Positions 1 to 4,797 of a DNA stretch of 8,435 nt are shown one piece after another. The translations under genes were made by a program, and so were the position numbers. Source of the DNA: Caldisericaceae bacterium. GTDB lineage: Bacteria; Caldisericota; Caldisericia; Caldisericales; Caldisericaceae. Below the pieces are notes generated by a model. That model saw only the letters and a program-made list of their open reading frames with translations, did no database searches and had not been told where the DNA came from. The stretch's first letter is position 1; each line of letters starts with the position of its first letter. The stretch lies in assembly GCA_021161495.1 (NCBI GenBank), contig JAGHAO010000161.1, positions 1 to 8,435 of the forward strand, written 5' to 3'.

Positions 1-537
1 AAAAAACTTTCTGAATATAAAGGCAAGTAGAAACGGAACGAGGATAAGTTCCGCCATTGTCATCGAAACCCCAGTATAATTTAACTTTACCGCTTTTCCC
101 ATTAGCAAATAGAACAAAACGGGTATGGAAATCGGCGCCAAAAAGTGGCTGAATATAGTGATAACGAGCGTTAACGCACTGTCTCCTTCGGAGAGTTCTG
201 TCATCGCCGCAGATGCAACTCCCGAAGGAACGGCGGAAAGCAGGAGTATGGCTGCGAGCAAATCGTTTTCAGTCCCGAAAAACTTCAGCAGAAAGAACAT
301 TGCAACAGGCACGAGTAAAAGATTTGCAAGCGTTGCATAAACAGGCACGAAAGGCCTTTTTATAAAAAGAATCAATTCGTCGAAATCTATTTTCAGAAAC
401 GACACAAAAAGGACAAACATTAAAATATATTTCAGGCTCCATTTAAGCGAGCCGAAAAACGGGAATATTAGCCCGAGCGGGATTCCGATAAGCAGTACAA
501 GGGAAACATTTTCTTCTACGAATTTTATTATCTTCAT
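1..537 (-). CDS. Bile acid:sodium symporter (SBF/BASS) family carrier, N-terminal part
   Basis: Partial gene: 179 codons are present and the stop lies beyond the left edge. The translation starts MKIIKFVEENVSLVLL and is strongly hydrophobic, with about five membrane segments in the visible part (around residues 11-28, 34-50, 64-86, 92-110 and 121-145). The stretch SAVPSGVASAAMTEL (101-115), then EGDSALTL and a segment rich in T, S and P (FSHFLAPISIPVL, 129-141), matches the conserved core helix and following crossover of the SBF/BASS fold, where sodium binds in characterised members. Family members are inner-membrane secondary carriers for organic anions such as bile acids, pyruvate or pantothenate; the substrate cannot be read from this fragment. 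The ATG at 537 is the first usable start, because an in-frame TGA lies six codons upstream. There is no Shine-Dalgarno sequence, and a promoter ends only 5 nt before the ATG. The nearest upstream gene on this strand is buk, about 800 bp away, so the gene is probably transcribed on its own. Confidence 0.85.
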   Translation of the reverse strand, partial: MKIIKFVEENVSLVLLIGIPLGLIFPFFGSLKWSLKYILMFVLFVSFLKIDFDELILFIKRPFVPVYATLANLLLVPVAMFFLLKFFGTENDLLAAILLLSAVPSGVASAAMTELSEGDSALTLVITIFSHFLAPISIPVLFYLLMGKAVKLNYTGVSMTMAELILVPFLLAFIFRKFF

Positions 538-542
538 ACAAA

Positions 543-571
543 ATATTAATTCATACGGGATGTTTTTGCAA
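543..571 (-). promoter_or_regulatory. Promoter of the SBF carrier gene (predicted near-leaderless)
   Basis: Read on the minus strand: TTGCAA (571-566) as -35, a 17 bp spacer, and TAATAT (548-543) as -10. Only five bases separate the -10 box from the ATG at 537, so the expected transcription start falls on or next to the start codon. No ribosome-binding sequence is present, which is consistent with leaderless translation. Confidence 0.5.
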
Positions 572-736
572 TACTATGATTTGCGATATTTCTTCCTTAT
601 CGTTCCAAACTTGTTCCGGAATCTTTTTTTTGCCATTCTGATGGAGCGTAGCGACAGAAGAGTCTCGTATTTTGAATTTTCTCCGTCATTCCGTACTTGA
701 TCCGGAATCTCGAAGGGGTCACTCTGCACTCCTTTC

Positions 737-751
737 CTCGCCGAAGGCGAG
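737..751. repeat. Perfect 6 bp GC-rich hairpin inside a repeat unit
   Basis: ctcgcc (737-742) pairs with ggcgag (746-751) around a 3 nt loop. It sits inside the repeat unit 719-768, whose outer arms actctg (721-726) and cagagt (761-766) also pair. The result is a nested stem that looks like an extra hairpin placed in the loop of the basic unit. Confidence 0.6.
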
Positions 752-787
752 CACTTGTTTCAGAGTCTGCCTTTTGTCTTTCAATAG

Positions 788-826
788 GAGTCTCGAGGGA
801 AATGTGTTCCCTCGACGTTCAGACTC
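788..826. repeat. Two-tier inverted repeat
   Basis: Inner arms tcgaggga (793-800) and tccctcga (808-815) pair perfectly over 8 bp around a 7 nt loop. Outer arms gagtct (788-793) and agactc (821-826) also pair; they share base 793 with the inner stem, so both cannot be fully formed at once. It lies in the repeat cluster and has no T-tract next to it, so it is not a typical intrinsic terminator. Confidence 0.65.
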
Positions 827-1076
827 TGAGTTAATACATCTCAGGGTGACAGAGGTTAAACAGTCATGCTGAACTTGTTTCAGCATCTCATCTTTTTTCG
901 CTTTTGGAGTGCACTTCGATAAAGAAATTAAAAACGAGACCCTGAATAAAGACACTTCAGGGTGACGAAGCGGAGGCATCTCAGGGTGACAAAAAAGGTA
1001 GTCATTGTTTCTTATCCTGTTTATCATAGTTATAATTACAACCATCTCTATAAGAAAAAGGTTAAAAGCAGGATAA

Positions 1077-1319
1077 AGGTTAATATCGGGACTTTTAGAT
1101 TATATAGGTGTAAAGGACAGGCATTTTGGAATTTCGACAATTTCCGAAAAACCGCTTTTTATGGTAAATGTAACTTTCCTTTGGGCTTTATGCAAATATT
1201 TTTTGCGGGATTTATTTATGGTTGTGCAGGCGGACGCAAGTGCGGAGATTTAGCAAAAGATTCCAAAGCGGATCGCCACCTTTAACGTAAAGGAGGCAAT
1301 TGAGTTTGTGTTTCAATGA
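1077..1319 (+). pseudogene. Possible decayed coding remnant with an in-frame TAG
   Basis: Tentative. In the frame whose codons begin at coordinates divisible by three, 58 codons are open from 1077 to 1250. They include protein-like stretches such as SGLLDYIGVKDRHFG and KPLFMVNVTF, then LRDLFMVVQADASAEI. A TAG follows at 1251-1253, and 21 more codons (ending IATFNVKEAIEFVFQ) lead to TGA at 1317-1319. A TAA at 1074-1076 closes the frame upstream, and no start codon with a ribosome-binding site precedes it. The composition (aliphatic strands alternating with acidic/basic turns) reads more like real protein than the other frames here, but I cannot assign a family. It could be the C-terminal remnant of a gene cut off by the repeat cluster, or chance. 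It lies tail-to-tail with buk. Confidence 0.25.
1275..1297. repeat. Hairpin 3' of buk
   Basis: gccaccttta (1275-1284) pairs with taaaggaggc (1288-1297) around an acg loop, with a single A-A mismatch: 9 of 10 positions pair. It lies 37 bp beyond the buk stop codon. No uninterrupted T-tract follows on the minus strand, so it is at best a weak terminator or a 3'-end stabilising structure for the ptb-buk mRNA. It also overlaps the end of the possible decayed frame. Confidence 0.45.
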
Positions 1320-1333
1320 GGATGCAAAACCGC

Positions 1334-2398
1334 TTATTCGTATTCCTTTATTTTTTCCTTTCCAAGGAGCGCCAGACGCACGCCCCTTTCTATCGCTTCC
1401 ATTTCGTGCTCTCCCGGGACAACGAAAACCGGTGCTATGAAAGAAACGTAATCTCTCACGCTTTCCGTGAGTTCTTTTGAGCGGGCAAGCCCTCCCGTGA
1501 GGACGATCGCATCAACATCTCCCTTCAAAACCGCTGCGTGTTTCCCTATCTCCTTTGCGATCTGATAAACCATCGCATCGAAAACGAGTTTTGCATATTC
1601 GTCTCCGCTTTTAATCATATTCAGCGTTTCCAAAAGCGAATTTGTTCCAAGGTGAGAAACAAGCCCGCCTTTTCCCGCAAGCATCTTCTTGATTTCTTCC
1701 TTTGTGTATTTTCCGGAAAAGCAGAGTTCCACAAGGGAAATGTTCGGCAGGTCTCCGGAGCGCTCGGGGGAGAAAGGCCCGTCCCCGTTAAGCGCATTGT
1801 TTTCGTCGATCATTCTGCCTTTTTTGTGCGATGCAACGGAAATTCCGCCTCCCAAATGCGCAACAATGAAATTCGCTTTTTCGTATGTCGTTCCCAATTC
1901 TTCCGCAACGATGCGCGCCGCCGCCTTTTGGTTAAGCGGGTGGTCTTTCGCCTTCCTTTTTATCCCTTTAAGCCCTGTGATTTTTGCAACGGGTTGCATT
2001 TCGTCCACAATAACCGGATCCACGATAAATGCCGGGATATTCGCTTCTTCGGCGAGAGAAAGCGCAAGAGGTCCGCCCAAATTGGACGCGTGCGCCCCGT
2101 ATTTCAAACTCAACAAATCCTCCGTCATTTTTTTATTCACCCTGTAAACTCCGGATTCGAGCGGATGGGTATTTCCTCCCCGCGCTCCGATTGCATCGAA
2201 ATCTTGTATCGAAAAGCCGTGTTTTTTCAAAAATTCTTCTATGATTTTTTTTCTGAAATCGAATTGGTCGGATATTCTTTCAAACCGGGAAAGTTCTTCC
2301 TTCGAGTGTGAAATCTTTTCCCTGACAATTTCTTTTCCGTCTTCAAAAATGCTGAGTTTCGTCGAAGTCGAGCCCGGATTTATAACAAGAATTCTCAT
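1334..2398 (-). CDS. buk: Butyrate kinase
   Basis: Phosphorylates butyrate, or in the fermentative direction makes ATP from butyryl phosphate and ADP, releasing butyrate; related acids such as isobutyrate or isovalerate are possible substrates. The protein is cytoplasmic, and its 354 residues match the usual 350-360. It belongs to the acetokinase branch of the ASKHA fold. Visible motifs are the N-terminal phosphate-binding signature (ILVINPGSTSTKLSIFED, 3-20), GARGG (71-75), HLGGGISVASHKKGR (181-195), GDGPFSPERSG (205-215), the second nucleotide-binding motif LTGGLARS (300-307), and VPGEHEMEAIERG (327-339). The ATG lies only three bases after the ptb stop, and a GGAGGG site lies in the last codons of ptb, so the two genes are transcribed together and probably translationally coupled. 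A long open frame on the opposite strand (1538-2311) is a by-product of codon usage. The gene is intact; assignment to the butyrate/branched-chain acyl kinase family is firm, exact acyl preference is not. Confidence 0.96.
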   Translation of the reverse strand: MRILVINPGSTSTKLSIFEDGKEIVREKISHSKEELSRFERISDQFDFRKKIIEEFLKKHGFSIQDFDAIGARGGNTHPLESGVYRVNKKMTEDLLSLKYGAHASNLGGPLALSLAEEANIPAFIVDPVIVDEMQPVAKITGLKGIKRKAKDHPLNQKAAARIVAEELGTTYEKANFIVAHLGGGISVASHKKGRMIDENNALNGDGPFSPERSGDLPNISLVELCFSGKYTKEEIKKMLAGKGGLVSHLGTNSLLETLNMIKSGDEYAKLVFDAMVYQIAKEIGKHAAVLKGDVDAIVLTGGLARSKELTESVRDYVSFIAPVFVVPGEHEMEAIERGVRLALLGKEKIKEYE

Positions 2399-2401
2399 AC
2401 C

Positions 2402-3313
2402 TTATTCCTTCCCTCCGGAAATTGCAACTGCAATCAAAAGGGAATAAAATTTTGTTTCCACGGAATCCGCTCTGGACGGAAGAACGCAGGGTGCCGTTGT
2501 TCCTAAAAGGACTCCCGCAGTTTTTGCGCCTGCAAGTTTCGTTAGGGTTTTATAAACCGCATTTCCGCTTTCGATGTTGGGGAATATTATAATGTCCGCA
2601 TCTCCCGCAACTTCGGATTTCACTTTTTTAATTTCCGCAGCCTCTTTTGAAACAATGAGATCCATAGCGAGCGGGCCGTCCACAATGCAGTTTTTTATCT
2701 GTCCTCTTTCGTTCATTTTTGCGATGATCGATCCGTCAACCGTGGATTCCATTTTCGGATTCACCGTTTCCACGGCGGAAAGAATTGCAACTTTCGGTGT
2801 GTCAATTCCCAACTTGTGCGCCACATCGACGCAGTATTTGACCTGCTGAATTTTCATCTCGAGCGTCGGCTTTATAATAACGCCCGGATCCGAAAGTATG
2901 AGGAGTTTATGATACGAAGGGATTTCGGCAATTGCCGCATTTGAAAGAAGCGTACCGGGGGGAACGAGCCCCCATTCCTTGTTCAAAATTCCGTGAAGGT
3001 AATCGTGCGAACTGCAAATCCCTTTCATTAAAACATCAGCACGTCCTTCGCGCACATCTTTTACCGCTTTTTCTATCGCTTCGAGCGAGCCTTTTACGTC
3101 AACGATTTTCATTAGGGAAATATCGATGTTCTCTTTTGCCGCAACTTCTTCAACAACACTTTTCCTTGCAAAGTTTGTCACGGAGAAAAGCCCTTCCTTG
3201 ATCCCGAGGGACACCGCTTTCAGGGAATGTGCGTCTTCTCCGAATGCTAGTGCAATGCGCTTTAACTCGCCTTTTTTTATAAGTTCCTTTACGTCGTCCA
3301 ATTTTTTAAGCAT
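2402..3313 (-). CDS. ptb: Phosphate butyryltransferase (phosphotransbutyrylase)
   Basis: Exchanges CoA for phosphate on butyryl-CoA, giving butyryl phosphate for the kinase encoded next; branched acyl-CoAs may also be used. With the start chosen here it has 303 residues, normal for the family. It belongs to the phosphate acetyl/butyryltransferase fold. Visible signatures are ADVLMKG (92-98), LILSDPGVIIKPT (138-150), VDGPLAMDLIVSKEAA (211-226), and the long C-terminal block beginning DIIIFPNIESGNAVYK (240-255), continuing through GVLLGTTAPCVLPSR (267-281) and ending in the SRADSVETK region. The ATG at 3313 is preferred over the in-frame ATG at 3328 because AAGGAGGG lies just upstream of 3313, whereas 3328 has no such site and is only about 10 nt from the predicted transcription start. 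First gene of a two-gene operon with buk. Cytoplasmic; intact, nothing missing. Confidence 0.95.
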   Translation of the reverse strand: MLKKLDDVKELIKKGELKRIALAFGEDAHSLKAVSLGIKEGLFSVTNFARKSVVEEVAAKENIDISLMKIVDVKGSLEAIEKAVKDVREGRADVLMKGICSSHDYLHGILNKEWGLVPPGTLLSNAAIAEIPSYHKLLILSDPGVIIKPTLEMKIQQVKYCVDVAHKLGIDTPKVAILSAVETVNPKMESTVDGSIIAKMNERGQIKNCIVDGPLAMDLIVSKEAAEIKKVKSEVAGDADIIIFPNIESGNAVYKTLTKLAGAKTAGVLLGTTAPCVLPSRADSVETKFYSLLIAVAISGGKE

Positions 3314-3317
3314 TTTT

Positions 3318-3325
3318 CCCTCCTT
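3318..3325 (-). promoter_or_regulatory. Ribosome-binding site that fixes the ptb start
   Basis: AAGGAGGG on the minus strand, five bases from the end of GGAGG to the ATG at 3313. It overlaps the alternative upstream start region and supports the shorter ptb reading frame. Confidence 0.8.
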
Positions 3326-3344
3326 CATGCCGTATGCTGTTCAA

Positions 3345-3373
3345 ATTATAGCGGAATAAACGTTAAAAGTAAA
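3345..3373 (-). promoter_or_regulatory. Sigma-70-type promoter of ptb-buk
   Basis: On the minus strand: TTTACT (3373-3368) as -35, a 17 bp spacer, and a perfect TATAAT (3350-3345). Transcription should start near 3338, giving a leader of about 25 nt that just includes the ptb ribosome-binding site. The promoter fits in the 89 bp between the permease stop and the ptb start, so the operon need not depend on the upstream permease gene. Confidence 0.75.
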
Positions 3374-3402
3374 CAACGTATGCCGATCTCCGCCAAAAAA
3401 AA

Positions 3403-4503
3403 TCAAATAAACAAAATAGTAATTATGAATGTAATTATTAAAAACGGAACGGAATACTTGTGAAATTCTAAAAACAAATTCTTCTTGGAGAGCCTCAAAG
3501 CGATTACATTTGCCAAAGAACTTATGATAATGCCGTTCCCTCCGACATTTACTCCGTACGCTATTATTCTGTAATTTGCCGAATAGTGCGACAAAAATAT
3601 GCTCGCCGGGACATTGCTTATGATTTGGGAAAGCAGAACAGACGTTCCGAAAAGATTTTTAGTGTTGTTCAGGTTAATTGACGTCATCAGGTTGTGAATG
3701 AAAGGTATACGTGCCATAACACCGAAATCTATGAACATTACACAGAACAATAATAGCAAACTCCAATCCGAGTGTCGAAGCACACTTTTCGATATTATGA
3801 GATATGTGATCAAAATCAAGGCAAGCAAAACGTAAATCGCAGACGAGGAATTCAAAAACAGAAAATACAGCACTATGAACGCAACGGATACGGCAAAAAG
3901 CAGACTGTTTTTCTTTCTATTTTCAAAGTTCTCTTCCGTTCGCAAGAGCGGTTTTCCTTTGAACGCAAATATCACGAATACGGCAAGGACAATTGTGAGG
4001 ACAAGGAATGCCGGCAACATTTGAACCACAAATTTTGCAGAGCTCAACTGCATTTTGTGGAAAAGGTATATATTTTGCGGATTTCCTATGGGGGTAAGCG
4101 TAGAGCCGACATTAACTCCGATTGCTTCGAATATGATCAATTTCCCTACATCGTTTTTAATATATTTTTGAATGTGAAGTGTTACGGGAATTAGTATAAA
4201 TAAAGAGACATCGTTTGTTAAGAATGCGGAAAAAATGACGGACAACGCTGTGAGCCTGATCGCAAGCCCGAGTTCGCTTCCGGAGCGGTTTATTATTTTT
4301 GCGGTAAACGAGTCGAGAACCGCGCTCTGTTCGATTCCTGTTGTTACTGCCATAAGCCCCGCTATAGTTGCAATGGTCTTCCAGTTTATAAAATGAAGGT
4401 ATTCCTTTATGTACCGCGGAAAAGATACCATAAGAATGAAAAGCAAAAGAAAAAATACGGCATACACGGGATTTCTCCGTACAATATTTGCTATCTTTTT
4501 CAT
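3403..4503 (-). CDS. ArsB/NhaD/SLC13-type anion or carboxylate permease (YbiR-like)
   Basis: Integral inner-membrane protein of 366 residues with about ten hydrophobic segments in two related halves, each carrying a conserved re-entrant-loop signature of the ion transporter superfamily. First half: FLTNDVSLFILIPV (94-107, with the TND motif) and GVNVGSTLTPIGNPQNIYL (129-147). Second half: SNVPASIFLSHYS (296-308) and YGVNVGGNGIIISSLANVIAL (316-336). A central hydrophilic loop (about 183-199, ENFENRKKN) separates the halves. Relatives move arsenite, Na+/H+, sulfate, citrate or dicarboxylates; the substrate here is not determinable. The size and the single compact two-half architecture recall E. 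coli YbiR, whose substrate is not established. The gene is visibly more AT-rich than ptb and buk. It is divergent from the carboxyltransferase gene, which makes a carboxylate substrate an attractive guess. There is no Shine-Dalgarno site; a -10-like box sits immediately before the ATG. Confidence 0.85.
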   Translation of the reverse strand: MKKIANIVRRNPVYAVFFLLLFILMVSFPRYIKEYLHFINWKTIATIAGLMAVTTGIEQSAVLDSFTAKIINRSGSELGLAIRLTALSVIFSAFLTNDVSLFILIPVTLHIQKYIKNDVGKLIIFEAIGVNVGSTLTPIGNPQNIYLFHKMQLSSAKFVVQMLPAFLVLTIVLAVFVIFAFKGKPLLRTEENFENRKKNSLLFAVSVAFIVLYFLFLNSSSAIYVLLALILITYLIISKSVLRHSDWSLLLLFCVMFIDFGVMARIPFIHNLMTSINLNNTKNLFGTSVLLSQIISNVPASIFLSHYSANYRIIAYGVNVGGNGIIISSLANVIALRLSKKNLFLEFHKYSVPFLIITFIITILFI

Positions 4504-4509
4504 AAAAAT

Positions 4510-4537
4510 ATTTTACCACTTGAGTAACAAAATCAAA
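4510..4537 (-). promoter_or_regulatory. Candidate promoter of the permease gene (leaderless)
   Basis: On the minus strand, TAAAAT (4515-4510) is a good -10 box, with TTTGAT (4537-4532, 16 bp spacer) or the overlapping TTGATT (15 bp spacer) as a moderate -35. Exactly six bases separate the -10 from the ATG at 4503, so the predicted transcript would begin at the A of the start codon. Confidence 0.4.
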
Positions 4538-4750
4538 TAGAACGGGATAAAATAATTATGAGCAGGGTTTATTGTCCTGATATCGTTCGGCAGATTTACC
4601 AAAGTTATATGCGAAATCATTTTTAACAAGTAAAAAATTAGTACCTGTTCCCTGCGGCAAGATTTGGATTTATCAGGCATTTTTTCTCGGCTTTTTTATT
4701 CTGCATCTTTACCCTAAAAATTGATTTTTTGAACGAGGCAACTCAGCGGG
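4538..4750. other. Divergent intergenic region between permease and carboxyltransferase genes
   Basis: AT-rich, with no convincing gene. A 22-codon frame begins with an ATG at 4558 but lacks a ribosome-binding site. A 6 bp inverted pair, gcaggg (4562-4567) and ccctgc (4650-4655), brackets about 80 bp and could be chance. No clear operator palindrome or riboswitch was recognised. Any regulator acting on both divergent promoters would bind here. Confidence 0.5.
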
Positions 4751-4778
4751 TAGACCAATTTATTTATTGTGGTATAAT
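4751..4778 (+). promoter_or_regulatory. Extended -10 promoter of the carboxyltransferase gene
   Basis: TAGACC (4751-4756) is a moderate -35, followed by a 16 bp spacer and TATAAT (4773-4778) preceded by TGG, which gives an extended -10 (TGnTATAAT). The expected start near 4785 leaves a leader of about 13 nt that just includes the ribosome-binding site. It also rules out the in-frame ATG at 4729, which lies upstream of the promoter. Confidence 0.75.
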
Positions 4779-4786
4779 ACGCTTTC

Positions 4787-4791
4787 GGAGG
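4787..4791 (+). promoter_or_regulatory. Ribosome-binding site fixing the carboxyltransferase start
   Basis: GGAGG, six bases before the ATG at 4798. It selects this start over the longer in-frame reading from 4729. Confidence 0.8.
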
Positions 4792-4797
4792 CGAAAA

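Larger units (their letters stand above)
598..990. repeat. Cluster of diverged hairpin-forming intergenic repeats
   Basis: At least seven diverged units of one repeat family lie here in both orientations. Units begin near GTCA-Y-N-CTG/CCG, many carry a core ACTTGWTYC, and they end near RGAATCT or CAGNRTCT. Core copies lie at 609-617, 695-703, 753-761 and 873-881. Plus-strand units are about 600-624, 632-665 (with GGAGCGTAGCGAC in place of the core), 685-710, 719-768 and 863-888. Minus-strand units are about 822-850 and 935-966, and a partial one is at 977-990; the 14-mer catctcagggtgac occurs at 837-850 and 977-990. Most units are imperfect palindromes: 866-873 pairs with 879-886, 939-946 with 956-963, and 688-693 with 703-708. 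They resemble a type of small dispersed intergenic repeat seen in many bacterial genomes. No transposase or direct-repeat/spacer regularity is present, so this is neither an IS nor a CRISPR array. Open frames crossing it are fortuitous. Confidence 0.85.

Noticed and set aside
598..990. CRISPR array
   Set aside because: Units are diverged, occur in both orientations, differ in length and lack regular spacers; no cas genes are nearby.
719..1045. 108-codon minus-strand frame across the repeats
   Set aside because: It is made almost entirely of repeat sequence; its apparent internal similarity comes from the repeats, not from a protein.
962..1285. 107-codon plus-strand frame
   Set aside because: It starts inside the repeat cluster, has no ribosome-binding site, and its composition is not protein-like; a neighbouring frame looks better.
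1275..1297. Strong rho-independent terminator for ptb-buk
   Set aside because: The hairpin is good but no T-tract follows it on the minus strand.
1538..2311. 257-codon frame antisense to buk
   Set aside because: Shadow of a well-supported buk gene; no ribosome-binding site, Arg/Phe/Cys-rich translation with no recognisable domain.
4157..4519. 120-codon minus-strand frame overlapping the start of the permease
   Set aside because: Shadow in another frame of the permease gene; the product is Arg/Asn/Tyr-rich and lacks a family pattern.
4558..4626. 22-codon frame in the divergent intergenic region
   Set aside because: No ribosome-binding site and no evidence of conservation; too short to support.
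4729..4797. N-terminal extension of the carboxyltransferase from an ATG at 4729
   Set aside because: The extension spans the promoter (TATAAT 4773-4778), and the ribosome-binding site at 4787 serves the ATG at 4798.
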